Under the pieces are notes generated by a model. The model was not told the origin of the DNA and did no database searches. It saw only the letters and a list, made by a program, of their open reading frames with translations. The translations under genes and the position numbers were made by a program. From Atriophallophorus winterbourni (Eukaryota > Platyhelminthes > Trematoda > Plagiorchiida > Microphallidae), in NCBI GenBank assembly GCA_013407085.1, contig JACCGJ010011352.1, positions 62,001 to 126,000 of the forward strand: 64,000 nucleotides of DNA. The letters are read 5' to 3'. This document shows, piece after piece, positions 35,997 to 46,250 of the stretch; the stretch's first letter is position 1; every line of letters starts with the position of its first letter.

Positions 35997-36757
35997 TCAT
36001 CGACAGTTCAGTCTTAAAGTCGGAATAAGCACTGTAGGTTCATGTTTCCGACTGGCACGGGGTGGCGAGCGTGTGAAAAGTTTGGGCAAGGAATGGTTAG
36101 GAACGCGCATAATGTTGTACATCAGTATGAGGTCACCTCTTACTCGACGACAGCGAAAGTCTGAAAGATTGAGACTCCTCAAACTTACTTCATATGGTTT
36201 AGCAGCTAGTCCGGGTACAAGCTTTGTGTTTCGGTGGTAAATACGCTGCAGAAGATTGATGTCTTTCTGAATCCAGGGTGACCAAGTCTGAAAAGCGTAC
36301 ACCATCGCTGGTCTCAGATAGGTTTTCATGATACGGGGCACCGACTGATTCGAGAATCTGCCAAAAATTCGTTTCAATAAATCCAATACTTTTGACGCCT
36401 TTTGTATACCGATTTGCACTGCAGTGAAATTTTCAGACTTAAACTGGTCTAAACACTCAAATCCTTCTTTTCAGTGGTCCAGACGAGTTTGTGAGACCCA
36501 AGAGTGTAGTTGCAATTGACGGGCTTTCCAATGTTCAACGCCTTGCACTTTTGGAAGTTGAAGAGTATTTTGTTTCTTGAAGACAAATCGTGTAATGTGT
36601 GAAGATTCGTCTGCGAAATTTCACAGTCATCATTTATACGTATGCTTCTCAAAAGCTTGATATCTTCTGCAAATAACATAGCCTTGCATTCAACACGCTC
36701 GGGAATGTCATTGGCGCAGATCAAAAACAAAATCGGTACGAGGACCGAACCCTAGTG
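35997..36757 (-). mobile_element. CR1-like LINE relic, reverse transcriptase C-terminal half
   Basis: From 36757 downward the minus strand reads GSVLVPILFLICANDIPERV, AMLFAEDIKLLRSI (an ADD-type motif altered to AED) and later SWSPWIQKDINLLQRIYHR, followed by YEVSLRSLNLSDFRCRRVRG. It is the same family as 16180-18090 but with fewer breaks in the C-terminal ORF (36419-35997). The element is truncated at both ends. Confidence 0.8.
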
Positions 36758-36879
36758 AGTATGAAGAGAGATTGCGGAGTCCAGAGCTCTTCTTGCTGAA
36801 AAGAAGACGTCTAAGTTTTCATGAGATCAAAACATTCAATATTACGACAGGCTTCAGCGTTGTTCAATCAAGTGATATG

Positions 36880-37325
36880 CATGCTCTTGTGAAAAGTGTG
36901 GTAACTCAGGGCAACAAATCCAAACTGCTTAAATGACATTTGGGGTATAATTTTCGTAATTCTTTAGTGAATTAGTAGTAAATTACAGGAATCGTCTTCC
37001 CAAAGAGGTTGCATTTTCCACTTAAATTGATGGACTCAATTCGATATGAACATTTTTTTAAAAAATGTAATCAAAATTGAAGAGTTGCTATGAGCTACAT
37101 GTTGCGCTTCGAATGAACTTATGCCTCTATTCACCGATTACATAGAGGAGTTTCACTGTTGCATTCCAGATTACTCTCACACCATAAAAAGTTCAAAAAT
37201 ATATTGTTTGAAATGGTGGATCTTCTTCTGTCACATACCACCTAAAGAAATGTGGACGCTCGATTGACAAGTCAACCACACTTCGTCCTTAGCAAGCTAG
37301 ACTGAACTGAACTGTACTGAAATGC
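36880..37325 (+). mobile_element. Possible LINE 3' end
   Basis: A degraded segment resembling the end of a CR1 ORF2 (FPKRLHFP region near 37000) is followed by a tail of ACTGA repeats at about 37300-37320. That tail is similar to the GAACTGAACT tail of the LINE ending at 49395. The assignment rests on weak similarity. Confidence 0.3.
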
Positions 37326-37538
37326 TGGTGAAAGTACACCCCATCTAACTTTCAAGATATCCGGAAACAAGGGCTCGCATAACATAAGAACTGTATAATC
37401 AATTTCTAAGTGTCGGGTGCTTAACCCATACCGACGAAGAAAATCTGGTTGTATGTTTCGCTTTTACTCACCTTCAGCCCTGCGCAACTTGAACTTGAAC
37501 TTCGGCAGTGGTGGGCGCTCCTCTAAAGCTTTTTACCG

Positions 37539-37762
37539 TGTTATGTCTGTACTGTACTGTTTTTGGCCCAGCCCGTTTGGTCAGAGAGAACGCAACCGTC
37601 ACTCAACTCGTCTATTTACCGAATGCAAAGTGCATCACAATTGAGCGAATGTGTGAATATCTCAGTGAGCGAAAATCATAATTTGAATTCAAAATCGATC
37701 TTCATCGGTGAATAATCAATAGTTCGTTCACTGGCTATACAACAGGGGGCGCCCTCCTAACA
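37539..37762 (-). repeat. Gypsy-1 3' LTR
   Basis: This is a direct repeat of 41405-41631 with few differences. It is bounded by TACCG on the left. Confidence 0.9.
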
Positions 37763-37771
37763 CCTCCCCCT

Positions 37772-39330
37772 TTAAGTTTGGTTGTCGTACGACTTCAATT
37801 TTGGGTTCACTTGCAGGCGAGTTACTGGAATACGTCTTCGATCAGTTCGTCTTCTTTGTCTGCATTCCGGAGAATTAATTCGAGGGTGATCTTCTACCGT
37901 TGGCTTTGTTTGCTCTGGGCTTTTGAGGTTGAATTCACCCAGTAGGATTTCCAATGGAGTTTCCTGTATACTTGGGGAATTCCGTTTTGCACCTAACGCC
38001 CTTAGTTGATCTGCATGTCGTACCCACGTTTCTTTTCCAACCATTATCTCGTAGCAAACGTGGCCCACGATCTTGCTAACGATCCCCGGGGTCCATTTGA
38101 TCTCACCACCACGGTAATCCTTGGCGAGGACATTTTGTCCGACCATAAATTTTCGGAATTTTGCACCATTTTGTCTATTACATTTCGCTTTCATTTTGAG
38201 ATTTTTATTGGTATGATTCACCGTGTTTGGTCGCATGAGATCGAAGATGGTTCTCGGTTTTTGCCTTAGCATGACTTCCGCAGGCGATATGGCTCCAGGT
38301 ACGTTAGGATTAGGTGTGATTCGGTAGAACGTCAAAAATTTCTGCAGAACGTCTTCCGTATTCCCTTCCCCCGCTGCTTTAAGCATTGCTCGCTTGAAAG
38401 TGTCCACAAACCTCTCCACTTGTCCGTTCGATTGTGGGTGATATGGCGGTGTGCGGATGTGCTTTATACCATGTTGTCGGCAAAATGATCCGAACTCATT
38501 CGACGTAAATTGGCTTCCATTATCGGTCACCAATGTCTTTGGATAACCAAATCTAGCGAAAGTTTCTTGCAGCTTTTTGATTGTCGTCCGAGTTGTTGTG
38601 TTGGTGAGAGGGAAAACTTCTGGCCATTTGCTGTGTGAGTCCACCAGTAGGAGATACGATATTCCGTTCACTGGGCCCGCGAAATCCAAGTGAATTCTTG
38701 ACCAGGTTTCTGTGGGATTGGGCCATGGGTGTGGTTCACACTTTGTCGGTGATTTTAATGCCGATTGACATTTAGAACACGAGCTAACCAGGTTCTCAAT
38801 GTGTAAATCCATAAGGGGCCAGTACACGAAGCTGCGCGCTAGCGCCTTCATACGATTTATTCCGGGATGACTTGTGTGGAATTGTTTGAGTACTGTCGAA
38901 CGGAGTTTCTTTGGAATTACCACTCTATCCGAAAACATGAGACACCCGTCCACGATTGAAAGGAAATTCTGACGATGTCGGAATTGTTGTAGTTCTGGGT
39001 CTTGTACAGATATTGGCCATCTGGATTTGTGGTATTCAAAAACCTTTTGGAGTACGGGGTCTTCTAATGTTGCATCTCGAATTTGGTCAACTGTTACCGG
39101 CAGTTTCATCATAGTGGTGGAAAGTAAACAACTGATGTCAGCATCCAGAGTTGTTTGGGCTACCATGTCTTCTTCTATTGTGTTTTCTGTTATCAGTCTT
39201 GAGAGTGCATCCGCTTGTCCGATTTTCCCGGTGGAGATGTAATTTATGTCGAAATTATAGCCCAGCAGGATGGTTGACCAACGCTGTAGTCTGTTTGCTG
39301 TGTAGACAGGAATGCCCTTTTTGATGCAAA
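37772..39330 (-). CDS. Gypsy-1 integrase part of pol
   Basis: The frame is open from the frameshift near 39322 down to a TAA by the 3' LTR. The zinc-binding HHCC motif is [14 protein letters not shown] to SCSKCQ. The catalytic triad is visible as [15 protein letters not shown] and NGQVERF. A GPY/F-like C-terminal module ([21 protein letters not shown]) and a basic tail ([15 protein letters not shown]) follow. All integrase motifs look intact; this is the best-preserved part of the element. Confidence 0.88.
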
Positions 39331-39642
39331 AATAGCAAGCAACGGTTTATGGTCCGTCAGCAGCGTGAATTTCCGGCCGTATAGCATCTTATGACATTTC
39401 TTGATAGCGAAGATGATGGCAAGCGCTTCTTTCTCGATTTGGCTGTAATTCCGTTCAGCTGAGGTGAGTGATCGTGCTGCGTGAGCAATGGCTTTTTCGG
39501 TTCCATCCTTGAAAACATGTGAGATAACTGCACCAATTCCGTAGCTGGAAGCGTCCGAGGCTAGAACGATTGGGAGCCTTGGGTCGTAATGTGTCAGTAA
39601 AAGATCTGAGGTCAGCATCGACTTTATTTTATCGAAAGCTTG
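39244..39642 (-). pseudogene. Gypsy-1 RNase H segment, cut by a stop and a frameshift
   Basis: [34 protein letters not shown] and [12 protein letters not shown] are typical gypsy RNase H blocks. An in-frame TAA at 39643-39645 separates it from the reverse transcriptase. A one-base loss in the T run at 39318-39322 (A run on the coding strand) shifts the frame before the integrase. Confidence 0.8.
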
Positions 39643-41382
39643 TTAGGTCTCTTCTGACCATATCCAAGGGGTATCCTTCTTCAGTAGATTATTGAGAGGG
39701 CCGCGTAATTTGTGTAATGATGGTGAAAATTCGCCATAGTGGCTGACCAATCCGAGGAATGATCGCAATGTTGGGATATCATGTGGTGGTGGCATATTCT
39801 GAATTGCATCAATGTTTGATGGGTCTGGCCGTCGACCATGACGATCAATGATAAATCCGAGATATCTTATAGATTCCAGGAAAAATTCACATTTTTCGGC
39901 CCGTAAACGGAAGCCATATTCGTTTATGCGTTTAAGGACTTCCTTTATACGATCACGTAGTTCATCCAAATTTGATCCGACTATGATTATATCGTTGAGA
40001 TAGGCAGCAGCATAGGGTAAACCTTGGAGCATGGTATCCATGACCTGTTGGAAGATAGCAGGTGCAGTCTTGACACCAAACGGTAAGCGTTGGTACTGGA
40101 AGAGCCCACGGTGAGTGTTGATGGTTAATAGCTCTCTTGATTCTTCAGCGACCTCAATTTGGAGGTAAGCTTTCGATAGGTCCAGTTTTGCAAAACACTG
40201 ACCACCATTCAATCTGGCGAAGAGGTCCTCAGGAAGAGGTAGTGGGTATTGATGATCTGCCAAGGATGCATTTAGACCAGTCGAATAATCCGCGCAAACT
40301 CTCAGACTACCATTCGGTTTTTTGACAATCACAATTGGTGCTGCCCATGCTGAGTAGTTGACGGGTTTGATTACTCCGGCGGTTTGCAGTCTGTCAAGTT
40401 CTTTGTCGACGCTTTCCAAAAGAGCGTACGGTACGGGGCGTTTGGGACGAAATGTTGGGTTCGCATTCGGCTTCAAAGTCAGCTTTGCTGAAGTTTTTCG
40501 GCAATATCCAAGGCCATCTTGGAATACTTTCGGAAATTTGAGTTGAATCTGTTTTACCCAGTCATCTGTCAATTGATTCACGGCATTGCACACAGTGTTC
40601 AGTGGGAAATCAAGCAACTTCAAATTTTCAAGCCAATCCAGGCCAAGAAGATCCAAGTTCGGATGCTTTGACACGTAACAGACACCTTCTAGTTGTGTGT
40701 CGTTGAAGGCAATACAGCAGGTAATCTGGCCAATGCGATTTAACTTTCCTCCAGATGCGCTGCGTGCAACATGACTGGTGGGATTTATGTTTGGTTTGCC
40801 AACCGATCGCCAAGTGTCTTCCGATATTATAGTGATGTCGGAGGCAGTGTCAACTTGAAAACGGGTGGGCGTACCATTTAGCGTGATGGTAAGGTACTTC
40901 CGTCGATTTCTCACATCCCCTTGGAAGGTTGAAAAGACGGGATAGGAGCGATAAGTTTTATTATTGGAATGATTCAGTACAGATTTCTTATTAAAATACT
41001 TCGCACGGCAGTAATTTTCTTTATGTCCCATTCTGTTGCAATTCTGGCATCTATGTTTCTTGAATGGGCAAAAACGCACAAAATGCCATTCTCCACATTG
41101 CCAGCACTTGGATGGGGGCTTGGGTTTTTGAGCTGTCTTGAGCAGCTTTGGTTGTCGTGGTAGATGCGAAGACGGTTGTTCAGTGTTCTTCTGTTCTGGT
41201 TGATGTACCGCCTGGATTGTAAAATTGTCGTGAATTGACGGTGAATCAAGCAAACCTCCAATTGATGCGCGAATGACATCAACTAACTGACGCAATGTAT
41301 CAGAAGAATCTCCTTCTTTTATCTGGAGTATTCGTTCGAGCAACTTTTGTAGAAGTGACACTTCTGATTCAGCGGACATCAT
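39643..41382 (-). pseudogene. Gypsy-1 truncated gag, protease and reverse transcriptase
   Basis: An ATG at 41382 lies just inside the 5' LTR (MMSAESEVSLLQKLLER). The long capsid domain expected here is absent. Two zinc knuckles follow (KCWQCGEWHFVRFCPFKKH and RCQNCNRMGHKENYC), then the protease FQVDTASDITIIS. Reverse transcriptase has KPNGSLRVCADYSTGLN, FAKLDLSKAYLQIEV and LPFGVKTAPAIFQQ. Its catalytic box reads YLND instead of YxDD (about 39991-40002), so one metal-binding aspartate is lost. The frame ends at a premature TAA. Confidence 0.85.
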
Positions 41383-41404
41383 GGAAAACACCCCGTCGCC
41401 AAAA

Positions 41405-41631
41405 TGTTATGTCTGTGCTGTACTGTTGTTGGCCCAGCCCGTTTGGTCAGAGAGAACGCAACCGTCACTCAACTCGTCTATTTACCGAATGCAAAGTGCA
41501 TCACAAGTGAGCGAATGTGTGAATATCTCAGTGAGCGAAAATCATAATTTGAATTCAAAATCGATCTTCATCGGTGAATAATCAATAGTTCGTTCACTGG
41601 CTATACAACAGGGGGCGCCCTCCCTAAAACA
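41405..41631 (-). repeat. Gypsy-1 5' LTR
   Basis: It matches 37539-37762 except for a few substitutions and small indels near its outer end. TACCG follows at 41632-41636. Confidence 0.9.
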
Positions 41632-41759
41632 TACCGACAGAAATTCTGGACGCTTGATTGGCTTATCAGCTTATCGCGGTGTTCGAAATTTCGCAATTTG
41701 TAATGTTGTGTGATTTTGTACTCTATTTCGCCTCAATTGACTCCTAGTTAGAACCACAA

Positions 41760-42777
41760 ATGCTGCCATTTCGAGCTGTTCTTGCCCAGTGTGTGGCTCT
41801 CGTGTTAAACCTAGAACGAAGTTTATCACTTGCTCTTTGTGCTGCACGAAAACGCACCCATCTTGTGAACCTCGTCTTACGGACTTAGAAACTGCAGTAA
41901 CACGGTCACAGGTATCTTCTTCTCTAAAATACATTTGCCCGATATGCCTTTCTGATTTTGAATCTTTGCAGAATAATGGCAAATCTACTCTGCTGACATG
42001 TACAATGCGTACCTCACAAGTTACTCCACAGTTGTCCTCAACACCAGCTCGACCCGAAAGTGCAGCCCCCCGTCAAGCAGTCGATAATAGGAATTCTGAA
42101 GGTAAATCTGATGTCCGCCGTATTCTTGCAGAACTCGCCTCTCTGCGCCGGCAACAAGATCAGCATGTAGTTGATGATGTTGAATGTAACCGTGGGTGCA
42201 CACTCTCCTTTCCGTCATACTTTTCACTGAAAAACCCGGTTACTGCAACTACCTCAAAGAAAAAAGCAGTCAAACACTTCACCGCCAAAAGTCAAAAACG
42301 CGTGTCCTCACACATTCTCCGTCATTTGTACCAATGTACCTGAGTCAACATGTACACAGTTCAAAAGTAAACGTGAAGATGATCTACAACAGTGGATTGA
42401 CTTGTGTTCGAAAATGAAAATCCCAGCCATAGATCCCTCGGGTATAACACGATTAACCCGACATCCATCTTCCCCCCATGCCGATAAAGCCCGTCTCTTA
42501 CGTAATGACTTGCGAACGAGTGAACAAGCTGAACACGTTTTATTGTCTGCCTATTTACTCCACGGTGAATCTAGTATTATCCATATCTTTTCGAACGTTC
42601 CATGGACTGAGCGCCAAAAGAATCGTGATTCTAAATCAACGCGCCGAGAGCCATCAGCTTTCATCATTCATGGTGTACCAGAAAGCGAATGTTCGAATGA
42701 TCTTGATAAGAAACAGCATGATTACGATCAGTGGCGTTTCCTACATAGTCACATGGAGTGTACTGATATAACCACAA
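41760..42777 (+). pseudogene. LINE ORF1 with PHD-like zinc finger
   Basis: The N-terminus has CSCPVCGSRVKPRTKFITCS, CCTKTHPSCEPR and YICPICLSD, a C4HC3-like PHD arrangement found in ORF1 of some CR1-group LINEs. After a frame change, GITRLTRHPSSPHADKARLL and VPWTERQKN continue the conserved middle region. ORF1 then ends at the LTR insertion. In-frame ATG is lacking near 41760. The downstream C-terminal piece is at 45923-46250. Confidence 0.65.
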
Positions 42778-43000
42778 TGTAATGAATTGTATTGTATTGA
42801 ATTGAATAATCAGCCCAAGAATGTAAGTGAGAACAACCGCGCTCACTCGAATCACAGTATGTATTGAATAACAACCAGAATCAGAATGAATGAATGAATG
42901 AATGATAATCAGAACTTGAATGATAGTACTATTGATTATCTTTGAATGAGTGGTGATGAATGATCGATTATTATTGATCGTTAATCGAACAATCACCACA
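42778..43000 (-). repeat. LTR 1 (3' LTR) of gag-only element
   Basis: This is the first of three direct LTR copies. It contains GAATGAAT repeats and ends CAATCACCACA on the plus strand. Confidence 0.92.
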
Positions 43001-43006
43001 ACCACC

Positions 43007-44194
43007 TCAGTTTGCGAATGATCCTGGGTTTGTATAATCCCAGTACGGCTTGTTCAACAAACGTTCTGATCTCCACGGAGGATCTAGTGAACCCGACACA
43101 TCATCCACAGTTACCAACAATTGTATCGCTTTTTCAATGGCAGTAGTCCAAGGTGACAATAAGGCTTTTCCTCTAGCGGTTTTGAAAAGAATATTATCTG
43201 ACGATCGTTTGGATGAGCTAGAAGGCAGTGGTGAATTCGCTTGATAAGATGGGTTCGGTGATTTATTCGAAATGATATCTGATGAATTCTGAAGTTTGCA
43301 AGCATTGAAGCCACTTTCTTGGTAATGAAAACTAGATTTTCCGTTTGAATCAATGATACGGGCGGATCTGGACATGTTAACAGGAGTATCGCTTGAATCG
43401 GTTGAAAGGGAAGTCAAATTTTCATCATCAAACGAAAGATCTTTAGCACGAGCAATGGCACTGTTAGAAATCGGTCGAACTGTCTTTCCAGATGCAGCTT
43501 GAATATCCAGAGTAACGGGAGTGTTCTCCATACTATGATAGCATGTATGAAAGTCAACGCTTCCTTTTTCCCCAAGCGGCATAGTTAAGGTATCATCATC
43601 ATTTGTCTGCATCAGAGCCTTGGCATTTTCACGTTTATGTGTATTGAACATGACGGAATTTTGTGCTGGCGACAAATCTGTTGTTGCCACACGCGCATCT
43701 TCATACTGTTCGCAGTGAGCTCGAACATCTTTAAAGGAGGGTTTTGGCAGCTTCAAGAGTTCATTCTGCAGAACACTGTCATGTATTCCAGCAATTAGAC
43801 GATCTTTCAATTGCATATCTAACGACTCACCGAAGTTGCATTTCGCTGCCTGAATTAGCAATTGTAGAATAAAATCACGAATTCCTTGTTTGGGCTGACG
43901 CACCATGGAATGAAATTTTGCACTTTCGGTTGGCTCGAAATGTACAGGTTTCACGTTTTGCATTAAAAGCGTCTTCAAAGTTTCGTATGGAAGAGAAATA
44001 GGAGAATCAGGATAGGCTAAATTCTTGATTAACGTATATGCAGATTTTCCAACTGCATTTAGAAAATGAACCGATTTTTTATCATTCTCAGCTTCCGGTC
44101 GTGTCATACACCAAATTTCGAATCTTTCACAATAGTCTTCTATTTCTCGAGCATTTGAATTTATATCGAGAGGTTCTAGACTTGAATTTGCCAT
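43007..44194 (-). CDS. Gag of LTR element, internal copy 1 (intact)
   Basis: An intact ORF of 395 residues begins MANSSLEPLDINSNAREIED at ATG 44194. The sequence WCMTRPEAEND, AVGKSAYTLIKNLAYPDSP, KFHSMVRQPKQGIRDFI, AAKCNFGESLD, LKDRLIAGIHD and HCEQYEDARVATT is the capsid layout of CsRn1-like gypsy Gag. The zinc knuckle is absent. The last 30 residues (WRSERLLNKPYWDY) resemble the extreme C-terminus of gypsy pol, so the ORF looks like gag fused to the pol tail by a large internal deletion. It could form particles in trans with an autonomous relative. Confidence 0.82.
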   Translation of the reverse strand: MANSSLEPLDINSNAREIEDYCERFEIWCMTRPEAENDKKSVHFLNAVGKSAYTLIKNLAYPDSPISLPYETLKTLLMQNVKPVHFEPTESAKFHSMVRQPKQGIRDFILQLLIQAAKCNFGESLDMQLKDRLIAGIHDSVLQNELLKLPKPSFKDVRAHCEQYEDARVATTDLSPAQNSVMFNTHKRENAKALMQTNDDDTLTMPLGEKGSVDFHTCYHSMENTPVTLDIQAASGKTVRPISNSAIARAKDLSFDDENLTSLSTDSSDTPVNMSRSARIIDSNGKSSFHYQESGFNACKLQNSSDIISNKSPNPSYQANSPLPSSSSKRSSDNILFKTARGKALLSPWTTAIEKAIQLLVTVDDVSGSLDPPWRSERLLNKPYWDYTNPGSFAN

Positions 44195-44261
44195 GACGAA
44201 ATGATCCTGAATTGTATGAATTGTATCCTGTTCGGGCGCACCCACTGCTCGCGACGCCAAA

Positions 44262-44480
44262 TGTAATGAATTGTATTGTATTGAATTGAATAATCAGCCC
44301 AAGAATGTAAGTGAGAACAACCGCGCTCACTCGAATCACAGTATGTATTGAATAACAACCAGAATCAGAATGAATGAATGAATGATAATCAGAACTTGAA
44401 TGATAGTACTATTGATTATCTTTGAATGAGTGGTGATGAATGATCGATTATTATTGATCGTTAATCGAACAATCACCACA
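44262..44480 (-). repeat. LTR 2 (shared central LTR) of gag-only element
   Basis: This is the central LTR, serving both internal regions. No target duplication lies around it, which argues against two independent insertions. Confidence 0.92.
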
Positions 44481-45663
44481 ACCACCTCAGTTTGCGAATA
44501 ATCCTGGGTTTGTATGATCCCAGTACGGCTTGTTCAACAAACGTTCTGATCTCCACGGAGGATCTAGCGAACCCGAAACATCATCCACAGTTACCAACAA
44601 TTGTATCGCTTTTTCAATGGCAGTAGTCCAAGGTGACAATAAGGTTTTCCTCTAGCGGTTTTGAAAAGAATATTATCTGACGATCGTTTGGGTGAGCTAG
44701 AAAGCAGTGGTGAATTCGCTTGATAAGATGGGTTCGGTGATTTATTCGAAATGATATCTGATGAATTCTGAAGTTTGCAAGTATTGAAGCCACTTTCTTG
44801 GTCCTGAAAACTAGATTTTCCGTTTGAATCAATGATACGGGCGGATCTGGACATGTTAACAGGAGTATCGCTTGATCGGTTGAAAGGGAAGTCAAATTTT
44901 CATCATCAAACGAAAGATCTTTAGCACGAGCAATGGCACTGTTAGAAATCAGTCGAACTGTCTTTCCAGATGCAGTTTGAATATCCAGAGTAACGGGAGC
45001 GTTCTCCATACTATGATAGGATGTATGAATGTCAACGTTTCCTTTTTCGCCAAGCGGCATAGTTAAGGTATCATCATTTGTCTGCATCAGAGCCTTGGCG
45101 TTTTCACGTGTATTGAACATGACGGAATTTTGTGCTGGCGACAAATCTGTTGTTGCCACACGCGCATCTTCATACTGTTCGCAGTGAGCTCGAACATCTT
45201 TAAAGGAGGGTTTTGGCAGCTTCAAGAGTTCATTCTGCAGAACTTTGTCATGTGTTCCAGCAATTAGACGATCTTTCAATTGCATATCTAACGACGCACC
45301 GAAGTTGCATTTCGCTGCCTGAATTAGCAATTGTAGAATAAAATCACGAATTCCTTGTTTGGGCTGACGCACCCTGGAATGAAATTTTGCACTTTCGGTT
45401 GGCTCGAAACGTACAGGTTTCACGTTTTGCATTAAAAGCGTCTTCAACGTTTCGTATGGAAGAGAAATAGGAGAATCAGGATAGGCTAAATTCTTGATTA
45501 ACGTATATGCGGATTTTCCGACTGCATTTAGAAAATGAACCGATTTTTCATCATTCTCAGCTTTCGGTCGTGTCATACACCAAATTTCGAATCTTTCACA
45601 ATAGTCTTCTATTTCTCGAGCATTTGAATTTATATCGAGAGGTTCTAGACTTGAATTTGCCAT
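44481..45663 (-). pseudogene. Gag of LTR element, internal copy 2 (frameshifted)
   Basis: The copy starts at ATG 45663 with the same N-terminus as copy 1 and stays in frame through the capsid region. A one-base deletion near 44873 (GCTTGATCGG versus GCTTGAATCGG) shifts the C-terminal third, and a second one-base loss lies near 44646. A 17-bp segment near the primer-binding region is also missing. The product would keep the capsid domain but lose the native C-terminus. Confidence 0.8.
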
Positions 45664-45704
45664 GACGAAATGATCCTGAATTGTATCCTGCTCGCGACGC
45701 CAAA

Positions 45705-45922
45705 TGTAATGAATTGTATTGTATTGAATTGAATAATCAGCCCAAGAATGTAAGTGAGAACAAACCGCGCTCACTCGAATCACAGTATGTATTGAATAAC
45801 AACCAGAATGAATGAATGAAAGAATGATAATCAGAACTTGAATGATAGTACTATTGATTATCTTTGAATGAGTGGTGATGAATGATCGATTATTATTGAT
45901 CGTTAATCGAACAATCACCACA
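45705..45922 (-). repeat. LTR 3 (5' LTR) of gag-only element
   Basis: This is the outer LTR, followed by CACAA at 45923-45927 and then by LINE ORF1 sequence. Confidence 0.92.
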
Positions 45923-46250
45923 CACAACCGCTATTTACCGTATCCTTGTTCAGGTACATACTCTGGTAATTCTCCCCGCTTAATGAAAGTTTGTTTTTTT
46001 ACATCCCGATATGGTAAATTCTGCGTTAAGTGCTTGGTTTGCAACTCGGAGATATGCTCCACCTAATGTTCGACTATATTCCTACAATCCACGCCGTAAT
46101 CCTATACCGACGGTTGTATCCAGATTGCCTAACACGGGCACCGAGGGTGACTCACTCGTCATTCCTAAAGTGGCAAATCTGCCACCCGCATCTACTGACG
46201 TATCAAGAAACCTCAACCAGCCAGTCGTGTTCCGACCGGCTCAGATGTAA
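45923..46250 (+). pseudogene. LINE ORF1 C-terminal part
   Basis: Beyond the LTR element, YGKFCVKCLVCNSEICST and, in a shifted frame, VNSALSAWFATRRYAPPNV continue ORF1. The frame change lies near 46010. Confidence 0.55.

Larger units (their letters stand above)
37539..41631 (-). mobile_element. Gypsy-1 LTR retrotransposon with target duplication
   Basis: LTRs at 37539-37762 and 41405-41631 start TGTTATGTCTGT and end in CA. TACCG flanks the element exactly (37534-37538 and 41632-41636). On the minus strand TTTTGGCGACGGGG next to the 5' LTR is a plausible primer-binding site. The order is a shortened gag, zinc knuckle, protease, reverse transcriptase, RNase H, integrase. The capsid domain is missing and pol has at least three lesions, so it is not autonomous. 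Confidence 0.92.
42778..45922 (-). mobile_element. Gag-only LTR element in LTR-gag-LTR-gag-LTR array
   Basis: Three LTRs (42778-43000, 44262-44480, 45705-45922; 218-223 bp, TG...CA) alternate with two internal regions of about 1.2 kb. CACAA occurs exactly outside both outermost LTRs (42773-42777 and 45923-45927), so the whole array sits in one integration site. On the minus strand TTTGGCGTCGCGAGCAG abuts the 5' LTR as a likely primer-binding site, and GAGGTGGT abuts the 3' LTR as a polypurine tract. No enzymes are encoded. Confidence 0.93.

Noticed and set aside
38006..38269. Plus-strand ORFs over 38-41 kb
   Set aside because: They are antisense to the integrase and reverse transcriptase of the gypsy element.
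42664..43005. Minus-strand 113-codon ORF rich in Ile, Thr and Ser
   Set aside because: It lies inside an LTR and its frame is set by GAATGAAT-type repeats.
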